A stretch of 64,000 bases of DNA from Sinorhizobium mexicanum (GTDB lineage: Bacteria > Pseudomonadota > Alphaproteobacteria > Rhizobiales > Rhizobiaceae), in assembly GCF_013488225.1 (NCBI RefSeq), contig NZ_CP041238.1, forward strand, positions 1,079,501 to 1,143,500, given 5' to 3'. Below the pieces are notes generated by a model. The model saw only the letters and a program-made list of their open reading frames with translations, did no database searches and was not told the origin of the DNA. The position numbers and the translations under genes were made by a program. Positions 29,034 to 38,167 of this stretch are shown one piece after another (within the stretch, counting starts at the first letter, position 1; each line of letters starts with the position of its first letter).

Positions 29034-29771
29034 TCAGATCCCGAAGCGGCCGAGCGCCGGGATCTTGATGCCGGGTCGTGCAATGTCGAACCCGGCCACC
29101 AATCCCATGAAATGCAGTTCCAGGCCGCTTCGCCAGCCGGCCGAGATTCCGGCCAGTCCGTAGAGTGTTGCATGCAGGTCGCGGCCGTCGGCGTCGATCT
29201 GGAAAATTCTACCCCCGGGCAGGTAGTCGCGGCCGACGGCGTTCGGCGGCAGCACGGCGTCAAGCTCGGGCACTGAGCGAAGCACGTGCGCGACGAAGGT
29301 GTTCGAATTCGGTCCTGGCCAGAGCCGGTAAGCGCCGGGCGAGGAATAGGGGTAATCGGCAATCGCTCTCTCGACCTTCGGGATCAGGCGCTGCGCCTCC
29401 TCTCCCTTGATCATCACGACGATGCGCGGTTCGTTCGAATACCAGCGACCATCGGCCTGGTAGGCGTTCTTGCGGATGGGTTTACCCCAGCCGACCTTTT
29501 CATATCGGGTGTAGGCCAGCGCTCCTTTGTCCTTGGTGACGATCCACGCGTGGCTGGCGACGGCCCCCTTCATGCCGCCGGTCGTTGCCGAGAGGATATA
29601 GACTGCCGCCTCGGGACTTTCAGCCGCTTTGGGGAGAAGGGCGGCGGACGACCAGTCCGCGTCCCGCCAGCTCTGCGGCCTCTCCTTCATGTACCACCAG
29701 CCGGCCGAGGCAAGCGCCGGAAGCAGGTAGATGAGCATAAAGGCGACAAACAGCCTGCGGATGAATTTCAT
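29034..29771 (-). CDS. DUF3750 family protein
   Basis: 245 residues. An N-terminal signal anchor (MKFIRRLFVAFMLIYLLPAL) precedes a soluble, probably periplasmic domain with the DUF3750-type elements ASHAWIVTKDKG, YTRYEKVGWG and WPGPNSNTFVAHVLR. The C terminus is LHFMGLVAGFDIARPGIKI. Function unknown. The order His-Asn-Ser in a compact domain resembles NlpC/P60-like amidases, but I would not assign an activity. Start at 29771 with GGGGTG upstream. Divergent from asparaginase. Confidence 0.82.
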   Translation of the reverse strand: MKFIRRLFVAFMLIYLLPALASAGWWYMKERPQSWRDADWSSAALLPKAAESPEAAVYILSATTGGMKGAVASHAWIVTKDKGALAYTRYEKVGWGKPIRKNAYQADGRWYSNEPRIVVMIKGEEAQRLIPKVERAIADYPYSSPGAYRLWPGPNSNTFVAHVLRSVPELDAVLPPNAVGRDYLPGGRIFQIDADGRDLHATLYGLAGISAGWRSGLELHFMGLVAGFDIARPGIKIPALGRFGI

Positions 29772-29842
29772 CGCACACCCCGGTTCCCAGCGGTCTAATT
29801 CCTGATAAATGCAGAGGCGAAAGAGGAAATTTGAGGGCAAGC

Positions 29843-30850
29843 ATGTCTAATCCCGTCCTGGTCGAAGTAACCCGCGGAAATCTTGTCGAGAGCCGCCATC
29901 GCGGCACGGTCATCGCTGTCGACGGCGACGGCAACACCGTGTTTTCATTGGGCGACACGGATGCTGCGGTTTTCCCGCGTTCCGCCTGCAAGGCCGTGCA
30001 GGCCTTGCCACTGGTCGAAAGCGGGGCGGCGGACGCCTACGGTTTCGGCGCCAAGGCACTGGCGCTTGCCTGTGCCTCGCATTCCGGCGAGCCGGAACAT
30101 GTCGCGCTTGCGGCAGAAATGCTGGCCGCGGCTGGCTGCGATGTCGATGCGCTCGAATGCGGTGCGCACTGGTCCTTCGACCAGAAGACTTTGATCGGGC
30201 AGGCGCGTTCGATCGAGGCGCCGAGCGCCTTGCACAACAATTGTTCCGGCAAGCATGCGGGCTTCGTCTGCGCCTGCTGTCATTGGGGCACGGAGGTTCG
30301 CGGCTATGTCGGCTACGACCATCCGATCCAGCAGGAGATCCGCGGCGTCATGGAAACCCTGACGGGGGCCATCCTTGCGCACGACAATTGCGGGGTCGAC
30401 GGCTGCTCGATCCCGACCTATGCCGTGCCCTTGAAGGGGCTTGCCCATGGCTTCGCCAGAATGGCAACGGGGACAGGGCTTGCGGCCGAGCGGGCGCGCG
30501 CCTCCAGGCGGCTGATCGAGGCCTGCATGGCCGAACCCTTCTACGTCGCGGGCACCAAGCGTGCCTGCACGCGGATGATGAAGACCGCACCGGGCCGCAT
30601 CTTCGCCAAGACCGGCGCCGAAGGTGTTTTCTGCGCGGCGATCCCCGACAAGGGGATCGCCATTGCGCTCAAATGCGAGGACGGCACGACCCGCGCCGCC
30701 GAGGCGATGGTGACCGCGACGCTTGCACGGTTCTTCGCCGATGAGCCTGAGATCCACACGGCGCTGATGGCGCAAGCCAACCATTCGATGCGCAACTGGA
30801 ACGGCATCCATGTCGGCGACGTGCGCGTGACGGAAGCCTTTTCGGCCTAG
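29843..30850 (+). CDS. ansA: L-asparaginase, Rhizobium (class 3, zinc) type
   Basis: Hydrolyses asparagine to aspartate and ammonia. 335 residues, unrelated to E. coli-type asparaginases. All functional residues known from the R. etli enzyme can be matched with a one-residue offset: Ser47 and Lys50 in RSACK, Ser79 in ASHSGEPEH, zinc-site Cys134 and Lys137 in NNCSGKHAG, and Cys188 in NCGVDGC. ATG 29843 follows GAGGG. It converges with a DeoR regulator, and the two stop codons share the bases CTAG. Confidence 0.93.
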   Translation: MSNPVLVEVTRGNLVESRHRGTVIAVDGDGNTVFSLGDTDAAVFPRSACKAVQALPLVESGAADAYGFGAKALALACASHSGEPEHVALAAEMLAAAGCDVDALECGAHWSFDQKTLIGQARSIEAPSALHNNCSGKHAGFVCACCHWGTEVRGYVGYDHPIQQEIRGVMETLTGAILAHDNCGVDGCSIPTYAVPLKGLAHGFARMATGTGLAAERARASRRLIEACMAEPFYVAGTKRACTRMMKTAPGRIFAKTGAEGVFCAAIPDKGIAIALKCEDGTTRAAEAMVTATLARFFADEPEIHTALMAQANHSMRNWNGIHVGDVRVTEAFSA

Positions 30851-31596
30851 GCAACGATCAAAGCTGTGCATTCCCGATAGGGTGAAAGGGCCTCGTCCGA
30901 CATGCCCGCGGGCACGACGAGACCGGTAACGTCGTTGACGCCCATGATGCGGTGAGGGGAGGCTGCGCCGAGTTTCTCCGGCGTCGCGAGGACGTAGGTG
31001 TCCGCCGCTTGGCCGGCGATCGCCCGCTTGATCGCCGCCTCCTCGTAGTCTCCGGTCGAAAGCCCCTGCGCCGGATGAATGGCAGTGGCCCCAAGGAAGA
31101 AGGTGTCCACGCGGACATGTTCGATCGCGGCGACAGCCGCCGCACCGGTCGCCACCATGGAGTGTTTGTAGAGCCGGCCGCCGATCAGGATCACCTCGGC
31201 GTCGTGGCGCTCGAACTCGGCGGCGATCGTCGGGCTGTGCGTGACGATGGTGGCCCGCAAGTCGTGCGGCAAGGCGCGAGCAATTTCCGCATTGGTCGTG
31301 CCACCATCGAGAAAGACCGTTTGTCCGGGCTTGACGAGGTCCGCCGCTCGTCGTCCGAGCCGGCGCTTGAGGTCGCTGTCGATTGCCTGGCGGGCGGCGA
31401 AATCCGGGAGCGGCGGCATCAGAGGCAGGGCTCCCCCATGAACGCGCTTGAGCAGGCCCTCGGCCGCCATTTCCCTGAGATCACGGCGGATGGTGTCCTC
31501 CGAAAGCCCCAGTTCGTCCGCGAGCGCCTTGGCGACGATTTGCCCCTCGCGGGCAAGCCTTGCCGAGATCATCGCCCGTCTCTGTGTTGTCAGCAT
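30847..31596 (-). CDS. DeoR-family transcriptional regulator
   Basis: 249 residues. N-terminal DeoR helix-turn-helix (ALADELGLSEDTIRRDLREMAAEGLLKRVHGGA) with the usual HGGA end. The C-terminal sugar-phosphate-sensing domain has FLDGGTTNAEIARAL and FFLGATAIHPAQGLSTGDYEEAAIKRA. Ligand probably a phosphorylated sugar; the target is not obvious. ATG 31596 follows AAGGAGG. Overlaps the asparaginase end by four bases and is divergent from the DUF4406 gene. Confidence 0.92.
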   Translation of the reverse strand: MLTTQRRAMISARLAREGQIVAKALADELGLSEDTIRRDLREMAAEGLLKRVHGGALPLMPPLPDFAARQAIDSDLKRRLGRRAADLVKPGQTVFLDGGTTNAEIARALPHDLRATIVTHSPTIAAEFERHDAEVILIGGRLYKHSMVATGAAAVAAIEHVRVDTFFLGATAIHPAQGLSTGDYEEAAIKRAIAGQAADTYVLATPEKLGAASPHRIMGVNDVTGLVVPAGMSDEALSPYRECTALIVA

Positions 31597-31624
31597 CGAA
31601 TCCTCCTTGACTCTTCACGATATT

Positions 31625-31672
31625 GCACGAATTATAATGAACATTCAGGAAAATCAGGAAATTTCGTGTAAC
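31625..31672. promoter_or_regulatory. Divergent promoter region with CACGAA/TTCGTG inverted repeat
   Basis: The 92 bases between deoR and the DUF4406 gene are AT-rich and contain CACGAA (about 31626) and TTCGTG (about 31664) in inverted orientation plus two copies of ATTCAGG/AATCAGG. A DeoR operator here is plausible but not shown. Confidence 0.35.
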
Positions 31673-31688
31673 ATTGCGGAGAACGGCT

Positions 31689-32060
31689 ATGTTGATTCTA
31701 ATTGCAGGTCCTTATCGCTCGGGTACGGATGACGAGCCGGCGAAAATGGCGGAGAACTTGAGGCGTCTGGAGGAGCCGTCCTATGCGCTCTTCAAGGCAG
31801 GGCATGTGCCGATGATCGGCGAATGGGTCGCCTTGCCCGTATGGCATGCGGCCGGCGGAAGCAAAGTGGGCGATGATCTTTATGAGGAGATCTTTCATCC
31901 TGTAGCCGGCCGGCTGCTTGCGCTCTGCGATGCTGTGCTGCGATTGCCGGGCGAGTCCAAGGGCGCGGATAGTGATGTGCGCATTGCCCGCGAACGTGGC
32001 ATTCCGGTCTATCACCGTATCGAAGACGTGCCCGGTTGTGCGGGAGCGGTAGCCGCGTGA
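31689..32060 (+). CDS. DUF4406 / nucleoside deoxyribosyltransferase-like protein
   Basis: 123 residues. MLILIAGPYRSGTDDEPAKM and the C-terminal CDAVLRLPGESKGADSDVRIA followed by RERGIPVY match the small Rossmann-like DUF4406 family, related to nucleoside 2-deoxyribosyltransferases. Enzymatic role unknown. ATG 31689 has GGAGA six bases upstream. Divergent from the DeoR regulator, so it is the best local candidate target. Confidence 0.8.
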   Translation: MLILIAGPYRSGTDDEPAKMAENLRRLEEPSYALFKAGHVPMIGEWVALPVWHAAGGSKVGDDLYEEIFHPVAGRLLALCDAVLRLPGESKGADSDVRIARERGIPVYHRIEDVPGCAGAVAA

Positions 32061-32183
32061 CACGGCAGACCCGGCGGATCGAGGCCGGAGGGCTGTACAC
32101 GACCTTGTCAAACGCAGCTATTTCATTTCTTCTGCTGGCAAACTTGCGGCACTGCGCCGTCACGCCATCATGGGAGCAGAATG

Positions 32184-32804
32184 ATGCTGAAACTGTACTA
32201 TGCCCCTGGAACCTGTTCGCTCGCCTCGCACATTGCACTTGAGGAAGCCGGTGCGACCTATGAGGCCCGCCGCGTCGATTTTGCGAGGGCGGAGCAGACT
32301 ACCCCCGAATATCTCGCCATCAACCCGAAAGGGCGGGTGCCCGCGCTCGTGACCGACCGCGGCACCTTGACCGAAACGCCGGCTATTCTCGCCTATGTCG
32401 CCCAGAGTTTTCCCGAGAGGCGGCTTGCGCCTCTCGATGACCCATTCGAGTTTGCGCGGCTGCAGTCCTTCCTGAGTTATCTCTGCTCGACGGTGCACGT
32501 CGCCCATGCCCATAATCGGCGCGGCCCGAGATGGGCGGACGATCCGGCAGCACATGAGGCAATGAAGGCCAAGGTGCCGCAGAACATGGGCGATTGCTTC
32601 GCGCTGATCGAAAACCGGATGTTTGCCGGTCCCTTCGTCATGGGCGAGAACTACTCGATCGCCGATCCCTACCTCTTCACGATCGCCAACTGGCTGGAGG
32701 GCGACGGTGTCGATCCGGGGCGCTTCCCAAAAGTTCTCGACCATCGCAACCGCATGGTCGCACGGCCGGCCGTTGCCAAGGTCCTTGCCGCGGTACAGGC
32801 CTAG
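32184..32804 (+). CDS. Glutathione S-transferase, beta-like
   Basis: 206 residues. Thioredoxin-fold N-terminal domain with LYYAPGTCSLASHIALEEAG, where Cys11 corresponds to the beta-class active Cys, and the cis-Pro block KGRVPAL. C-terminal helical domain with GENYSIADPYLFTIANW (N-capping box). Conjugates or reduces electrophiles with glutathione; natural substrate unknown. Two adjacent ATGs follow GGGAG; the second gives better spacing. The TAG stop is the first bases of a dispersed repeat. Confidence 0.92.
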   Translation: MLKLYYAPGTCSLASHIALEEAGATYEARRVDFARAEQTTPEYLAINPKGRVPALVTDRGTLTETPAILAYVAQSFPERRLAPLDDPFEFARLQSFLSYLCSTVHVAHAHNRRGPRWADDPAAHEAMKAKVPQNMGDCFALIENRMFAGPFVMGENYSIADPYLFTIANWLEGDGVDPGRFPKVLDHRNRMVARPAVAKVLAAVQA

Positions 32805-32866
32805 AGCACGGAAATATGTAGCGGGTTTCCGTCCAGAATTGCGTAATTTCAAAAGGTTAGATCACT
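32802..32866. repeat. Dispersed repeat beginning at a TAG stop, copy 1
   Basis: CTAGAGCACGG... GTAGCGG-TTTCCGTCCAGAATTGCGTAATTTCAAA-GGTTAGATCA. The same element is at 38953-39030 (TCTAGAGCAATTCC, GTAACGG, TTTTCCGTCCGGAATTG, TTATTTCAAAGAGTTAGATCA). In both places the upstream gene stops at the TAG of TAGAGCA. Confidence 0.8.
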
Positions 32867-33227
32867 TCGACACCGTGGCGCCGAAGCGGCTTGCAAGACT
32901 CCTCGGCGCTTTTTCGCGCCAGGCCGCGATCAGCCTTCGCGTCAATGTATCATCGTCGATAGCGGCGAGACGGACCAACATTGCCGGCCAGCCCTTGTAG
33001 TGGTCGGTCTCGAAGTACAGCGACGGATCGAGTTCCATCAGCATCTGCTTCTCTTCGAGCGCGCACATGACCACAAGCGTTTGCGCGTCCCTCATCCGCA
33101 CAAAGCTCTTGCCTTTGACGAGCAGGGCCGGTGTCCCATAGGACGTGCCGACGGTCGTTTCCGGCAGTCCCGCCGTCTCCGCCAGCCGCTGCACGCGCTC
33201 GAAGGAGCGTTCGAGATCATCGTTCAT
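32862..33227 (-). CDS. MmcQ/YjbR family protein
   Basis: 121 residues with the YjbR fold pattern: RLAETAGLPETTVGTSYGTPALLVKGKSF, MCALEEKQMLMELDPSLYFETDHYKGWP and a C-terminal helix AWREKAPRSLASRF. Family members are small double-wing DNA-binding-like proteins of unclear role. ATG 33227 follows GAGGGTGAG. Its last codons overlap the end of a dispersed repeat. Confidence 0.88.
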   Translation of the reverse strand: MNDDLERSFERVQRLAETAGLPETTVGTSYGTPALLVKGKSFVRMRDAQTLVVMCALEEKQMLMELDPSLYFETDHYKGWPAMLVRLAAIDDDTLTRRLIAAWREKAPRSLASRFGATVSK

Positions 33228-33270
33228 GTCTCACCCTCGCCTGTGCATCGCGCATCATCGGGCATCCGAC

Positions 33271-33370
33271 AGCGCCGCGCGTCTTATCAGACGCGCAAAG
33301 GACGCTGTACCACTTTGAATTGCTGCATGTTTTTATCCTTAATCGGCTACGGTCTAAGGAAACATGCAGC
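33271..33370. repeat. Composite dispersed repeat, copy 2
   Basis: GCGCGTC-TTATCA-GACGCGC stem, then AAAGGACGCTGTACCACTTT, GAATTGCTGCATG and an imperfect inverted repeat closing GAAACATGCAG. It is copy 1 (19494) in the opposite orientation. Confidence 0.75.
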
Positions 33371-33394
33371 AACGCGAACAAAGATACCGTCAGG

Positions 33395-33589
33395 TCAGGC
33401 ACATTCGCAATGTTCGCCGACGGCGCGCGGCCATGGCCAGCCGGGAAACGGCAGATCGGCAAGTTCGCGTTCGTCCATGCGGGCGAGGTCCGGATGTTGC
33501 AGCGGATCGCGTTGCCAGTTGAGTAGTGTCTCGGTTCGATTGCCTGAGGCCAACGCGACGCGGTTGAACATCGATAGCATCTTCAGCAT
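33395..33589 (-). CDS. Small DUF1127-like protein
   Basis: 64 residues: MLKMLSMFNRVALASGNRTE, then HPDLARMDERELADLPF and a C-terminal Cys pair (EHCECA). The HPD-L-x-x-M-x-x-REL-DLPF block resembles the short DUF1127 motif of rhizobial proteins. Ribosome site AGGA is weak and distant. Divergent from the LysR gene at 33680, an arrangement consistent with regulation by it. Confidence 0.6.
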   Translation of the reverse strand: MLKMLSMFNRVALASGNRTETLLNWQRDPLQHPDLARMDERELADLPFPGWPWPRAVGEHCECA

Positions 33590-33679
33590 GACGGAGCATC
33601 CTTTCGATGCTCCTGAGCATCTGCTCGTTGCAGCAAGATTTCAATTGAGATTGCCGGCGGCGCGGTTTAGAAAAACTAT

Positions 33680-34603
33680 ATGAGAGAGCTGAACGCCATC
33701 CATCTCAATGGCCTGCGTGCGGTCGAAGCGGCCGGCCGGCTAGGCTCGCTGGCGAGTGCGGCGGAAGAACTCGGCGTCACGGCCGGCGCCGTCAGCCAGC
33801 AGATCACCAAGACGGAAGCGCAACTCGGCCGCACGCTGTTCGAGCGCACCGCCCGCGGGCTCGTCGCCACGGATTTCGGACGCCTGTTCCTCGCGCGTCT
33901 TTCAAATGCCTTCGGCGAACTTGCCGACGCAGTGGCATCGGCGCGCCGCCGGGATGAATCGGTGCTGACGATCTCAGTGGCCCCGGTCTTTGCGGCCCGG
34001 TGGCTGGTTTACCGATTGAACCGTTTTGCCGAGCGGCATCCGGATATCCGGTTGAGGATCGATGCGACGACGACCCTCGTGAACCTGGACACCTCCGACG
34101 TGGATGTCGGCATCCGCGTCGGCAGCGGTGACTGGCCGGGTGTGCATGCCGAGCTGCTGCTGGAGCAGGAGATCTTCCCGGTCTGTTCGCCGAGCATGGC
34201 TACGGACCTGCTCGTTCCTGCAGATATTCTAAAGCTGTCGGCGGTGATCGACGGTCACTCGATGTTCACTTGGGAAGCATGGTTCAAGGAGGCTGGCCTC
34301 TCGGGCTCCGAGATGACCGTGCGCCACACGTTCAACGAAGCCTCGCTCGCGCTCGATGCGGCGATCGCGGGCCAGGGGGTTATGCTCGCCTGGCAGACCC
34401 TTGCGGGTTATGCCGTGACCGAAGGCAGCCTCGTCGCTCCGTTTGGTATCCGCGCAAAGACTGGCTTCGGCCATTATTTCGTGTGTTCGCGATCCCGGCG
34501 CGAGAGCAAGGCCGCCGTGGCTTTCAAGCGCTGGGTGCGCGATGAGGTCGAAGAGGGAATGCGGCTGCTCAACGCCAAGGTTGCGAGCTACCTCGGCAAT
34601 TGA
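33680..34603 (+). CDS. LysR-family regulator, GcvA-like
   Basis: 307 residues. Winged helix at the N terminus (GSLASAAEELGVTAGAVSQQITKTEAQLGRTLF) and a periplasmic-binding-like effector domain starting ISVAPVFAARWLVYRLNRFAERHPDIRLRI. The wording of the effector domain is typical of GcvA-like LysR proteins. Effector unknown. Start ATG 33680 lacks a strong ribosome site. It is flanked by a divergent DUF1127-like gene and a convergent glutathione transferase. Confidence 0.92.
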   Translation: MRELNAIHLNGLRAVEAAGRLGSLASAAEELGVTAGAVSQQITKTEAQLGRTLFERTARGLVATDFGRLFLARLSNAFGELADAVASARRRDESVLTISVAPVFAARWLVYRLNRFAERHPDIRLRIDATTTLVNLDTSDVDVGIRVGSGDWPGVHAELLLEQEIFPVCSPSMATDLLVPADILKLSAVIDGHSMFTWEAWFKEAGLSGSEMTVRHTFNEASLALDAAIAGQGVMLAWQTLAGYAVTEGSLVAPFGIRAKTGFGHYFVCSRSRRESKAAVAFKRWVRDEVEEGMRLLNAKVASYLGN

Positions 34604-34620
34604 ATCAAACGCCGGCAATG

Positions 34621-35280
34621 CTATTCCGGCTCCTTCAGTCGCTCTTCCATCATGGCAATGAAGCAAGGTCGCGATTGGCAGCGCCCAAGCCACGCCTTGA
34701 TGCGCGGATGCCTGTCGAACAGCGCCTTCTGGCTCATCGTGTAGCGGAAAACCTCGGCAAGGTTGAGATCGGCGACGGTGAAGCGATTGCCGACGACGTA
34801 GTCGCAGCTCTCAAGATGCGCCTCGAGGACCGCGAACGCTTTCGCTAGTGATTGGGTGCAAGCAGCAATGCGCGCTTGACCTTCGGGCGTGTCCTCGATG
34901 CCGTCGTCATAGGCGAGAACGATCTCGACCGCATTCGGCTCCACCTCAGTCGCCGCCCACATCGTCCAGTTGCCCATCTGTCCGTCCTCGCTGAGATCGG
35001 TCGGCGCGAGGGGACCGCCATATTTGCGGGCGAGATAGAGATTGTTGGCGAGCGACTCTGTCAGGACCAGGCCGTCGTCATCGATGGCCGGGATGAGGCC
35101 CATCGGATTGATCGCGAGAAAGTTCGGCGACCGGGTGTTGAGCGGCGCATCGGCGGCCAGCGGATCGGCGACGCGGCGCGCCTGGATAACCGGCACGGAT
35201 GTGAAGGGAATGCCAAGTTCGCGCACCATCCAATAGTTACGCGATGCGCGCGAACGGTAAACCCCATAGACTGTCAGCAT
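34621..35280 (-). CDS. Glutathione S-transferase family protein
   Basis: 219 residues. Thioredoxin-like domain [23 protein letters not shown] with Arg-rich entry (Ser/Arg rather than Cys at the active position), cis-Pro block [19 protein letters not shown], and a C-terminal helical domain with [17 protein letters not shown]. Probably a detoxification or isomerase-type GST; substrate unknown. ATG 35280 follows GGAGGAA. Convergent with the LysR gene. Confidence 0.9.
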   Translation of the reverse strand: MLTVYGVYRSRASRNYWMVRELGIPFTSVPVIQARRVADPLAADAPLNTRSPNFLAINPMGLIPAIDDDGLVLTESLANNLYLARKYGGPLAPTDLSEDGQMGNWTMWAATEVEPNAVEIVLAYDDGIEDTPEGQARIAACTQSLAKAFAVLEAHLESCDYVVGNRFTVADLNLAEVFRYTMSQKALFDRHPRIKAWLGRCQSRPCFIAMMEERLKEPE

Positions 35281-35518
35281 TCTGGCTTCCTCCCGACCGG
35301 TGTGATGCGCAATCAATAAGCGATTGCCGAGGGCGACAGAAGCGCCCTCGGTTGATGTTGCTCATGAAATCTCTTGATGAAACGCAGCAGCCGCGCTCGT
35401 TCAGATCGTGCCTGTTTCAGCTATCGCCACAACATGCAACCTTTAGACGTTTTTTCCGATAAGATTTAGAGAAGCATAACCTCTGTTGGCTAGACCAGAG
35501 CCCGGTATTATCTGCAAT

Positions 35519-37882
35519 ATGTCGGCGTTGCTCTTCCGGAGGCTTTGCTTGGCAAGGAAAACGTCCCGCAATACCCGCTATGCGGCCCTCAACGCCGGAG
35601 ACAACGTGGAGACGCGCCGGCTCATCCACGCCGGCAATCGTCTGGCGGAGGAGGTGGCGCGCATTTTTCCTTCCGAACCCGACACCGCCGACCGCCATTA
35701 TTGGCTGGAGACGATGATCAATCACGTCCCGGATTATATCTATGCCAAGGACAGGAAAGGCCGGTTTCTCATCGCCAATGAGGTGACCGTCGCGGACAAC
35801 GGGCTTGAGAGCCTTCAGGATCTTGTCGGCAAGACGGATTTCGACCTGCACCCGGCGAAGGCCGCGCAGGCCATCGCCGACGTGGAACAGCGCGTGATAG
35901 AGACCGGCGAACCGATCTTCGGGATAGAAGAGCGGGCCATTGTCACCAAGGGGCGCGATCGTTGGCTGATGACGTCCAAGGTGCCGCTGCGCAACAAGAG
36001 TGGCCAGATCGTCGGCGTCGTCGGTGTTTCGCGCGATATCAGCGATCGAAAAGCGGCCGAGCGCTTGCTCGAAGGGCAGGCGCGGCTGCTTGAGATGATC
36101 GCGAAGGGCAAGCCGCTCGATCAGTTCTTCACCGACCTCATCTTGCTGATCGAATTGCTGCTGCCCGGCGTCAAGGGTTCCATCCTGCTTCTCTCCGACG
36201 ACGGGCAGCATCTTCTGCACGGCGCTGCTCCAAGCCTGGACGAGGTATTTTGCGCTACGATCCACGGAGTCGAGATTGGTCCGAGAGTCGGTTCGTGTGG
36301 GACAGCAGCCTGGCGTGGCGAGCAGGTGATCGTTGCGGACATGTTTGCCGACCCGCTGTGGGAAGGCTACACCGAGGTTGTGAAGCCCTATGGCTTCCGT
36401 TCCTGCTGGTCGACGCCAATCCACTCGCACGATCGCAAGGTGCTCGGAACTTTCGTGCTCTATTCGCAGGAAACCGGCGTTCCAAGCGAGCAGCAGAAGG
36501 AACTGATCGCCACGGCGACGTATCTCGCCGGGATCGCGATCGAACGCAAGCGAGCCGAAGACAGAATAAGCTTCATGGCGCATCACGATGCGCTGACAGG
36601 TCTCCCCAATCGCGTTCTGTTCGAGGAACAAGTGGCTGGTGTGCTCGAGGCGATTCGCGGACGCGATCAGTGGGCCGTGCTCGCCTTTCTGGACCTCGAC
36701 AATTTCAAGCTCATCAATGACAGTCTCGGGCATACGGCGGGCGACGAATTGCTTAAGACTGTTTCCGGGCGCATGCGCGCGGCAGTGCGCAAGTCCGATA
36801 TGGTCGTACGGGTCGGCGGCGACGAGTTTATACTTCTCCTGAATGGCCTGCCGACGGAGCGCGATGTCGTCCTGTCACGCCTTGAGGATATCCGCGCGGC
36901 CATTGCCGCGCCGCTGCAACTCAGCGGCCGCAGCCTGCAGGTGACCTGCAGTATGGGCGTCGCCTGCTTTCCCCACCAAGGCCAGACGGTCAGCGAATTG
37001 CTTGCCAATGCCGATGCGGCCATGTACCGCGCCAAGGCGCTTGGGCGCAACAACCTGCAGGTCTTCACAGAAGAAATGGCGGCCAAGGCGCACGAGAAGC
37101 TCTTGCGGCAGGAGGAACTGCGCGAGGCGATCGCCCACAACGAATTTTTCCTGCATTTCCAGCCGCAGATGAATCTTGCAAGCGGCCGCATCTTCGCCGC
37201 AGAGGCATTGTTGCGCTGGCAGCATCCGGTGCATGGCGTGATCTCGCCCGGTGCCTTCATCCCGCTGGCGGAGGAAACCGGTCTGATCGTGCCGATCGGC
37301 GACTGGGTTCTGAAAACCGCATGCCGCCAGTGCAAGGCCTGGCAGGATGCCGGTCTGCCGTCCCTGATCATCAGTGTGAATGTTTCCGCCCGACAGTTCC
37401 TCGAACGCAACTGGGCGAGCCGCGTGGCGGCTGTACTCGCGGAAACCGGCCTGGAGGCGCGTTATCTCGAACTCGAACTGACCGAGAGCCTGATCATGCA
37501 GGACGTGCCCGGTGCGATCGCGACTATGCACGAGTTGGAGGCGATCGGCGTGCACCTTGCGATCGACGACTTCGGGACGGGTTATTCCAGCCTCAGCGCG
37601 CTTAAACGGTTCCCCGTGCAACGGCTGAAGATCGACCGCTCCTTCGTCGAGGACATCCCGTTGGACGCCGACGACAAGGCCATCACCGCGGCGATCATTT
37701 CGCTGGCGCAGAATCTTGGCCTGCGGGTGATCGCCGAAGGCGTGGAAACGGAAGCGCAGGTCGAGTTCCTGCGGCAAAGCGGTTGCGATGAGATCCAGGG
37801 CTATTTCTTCAGCCCGCCGCTTGTCGCCCGGGATTTCGAAACACTGCTTGGCCAGCGCAGGGTCCATGCGGACGCTATCTGA
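35519..37882 (+). CDS. PAS-GAF-GGDEF-EAL c-di-GMP signalling protein
   Basis: 787 residues. PAS at about 60-180 (PDYIYAKDRKGRFLIANE to GVVGVSRDISDRK), GAF at about 190-335 (GSCGTAAWRGEQVIVADMF, YGFRSCWSTPIHS), GGDEF at 350-510 with intact VRVGGDEF and SLGHTAGDELLK, EAL at 520-775 with AEALLRW, NVSARQF, ELTESLIM, IDDFGTGYSSL, LKIDRSFV, AEGVE and QGYFFSPP. Both output domains look catalytically complete, so it could make and break c-di-GMP under PAS/GAF control. No membrane segment. Start uncertain: ATG 35519 used; TTG 35486 and GTG 35609 (better ribosome site) are alternatives. Confidence 0.92.
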   Translation: MSALLFRRLCLARKTSRNTRYAALNAGDNVETRRLIHAGNRLAEEVARIFPSEPDTADRHYWLETMINHVPDYIYAKDRKGRFLIANEVTVADNGLESLQDLVGKTDFDLHPAKAAQAIADVEQRVIETGEPIFGIEERAIVTKGRDRWLMTSKVPLRNKSGQIVGVVGVSRDISDRKAAERLLEGQARLLEMIAKGKPLDQFFTDLILLIELLLPGVKGSILLLSDDGQHLLHGAAPSLDEVFCATIHGVEIGPRVGSCGTAAWRGEQVIVADMFADPLWEGYTEVVKPYGFRSCWSTPIHSHDRKVLGTFVLYSQETGVPSEQQKELIATATYLAGIAIERKRAEDRISFMAHHDALTGLPNRVLFEEQVAGVLEAIRGRDQWAVLAFLDLDNFKLINDSLGHTAGDELLKTVSGRMRAAVRKSDMVVRVGGDEFILLLNGLPTERDVVLSRLEDIRAAIAAPLQLSGRSLQVTCSMGVACFPHQGQTVSELLANADAAMYRAKALGRNNLQVFTEEMAAKAHEKLLRQEELREAIAHNEFFLHFQPQMNLASGRIFAAEALLRWQHPVHGVISPGAFIPLAEETGLIVPIGDWVLKTACRQCKAWQDAGLPSLIISVNVSARQFLERNWASRVAAVLAETGLEARYLELELTESLIMQDVPGAIATMHELEAIGVHLAIDDFGTGYSSLSALKRFPVQRLKIDRSFVEDIPLDADDKAITAAIISLAQNLGLRVIAEGVETEAQVEFLRQSGCDEIQGYFFSPPLVARDFETLLGQRRVHADAI

Positions 37883-38033
37883 GTGGCGGTGCCGTGGCTT
37901 GCAGAGTGCGATGCCGCGATTGTGATTGGAGTTTTGCTGACATAAGTTTCGTTCCAGCCGTAGATGCAATGCCACCGGAGAGGGTGAGGAAAAAGCACAA
38001 GAGCCGTTCTGTTCGCATCCCGACCTGAGAATC

Positions 38034-38078
38034 GATCACGATGATTTTGGATTGATTTAACCCGCGATCGTCATGATC
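38034..38078. repeat. Imperfect palindrome, possible dispersed element
   Basis: GATCACGATGAT (38034-38045) and ATCGTCATGATC (38067-38078) pair with two mismatches around a 21-base loop. The sequence resembles short palindromic repeats frequent in Rhizobiaceae genomes. It lies in the 285-base gap between the GGDEF-EAL gene and the L,D-transpeptidase, in which I see nothing else. Confidence 0.45.
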
Positions 38079-38167
38079 TTCCTGACCCAGAGCGAGGAGG
38101 TGCGAATCGCCGATATCGGTCGCGCCATTTGCCTTCCGCCTGCTGCACTCAAACCCGTTAGAGTTCG

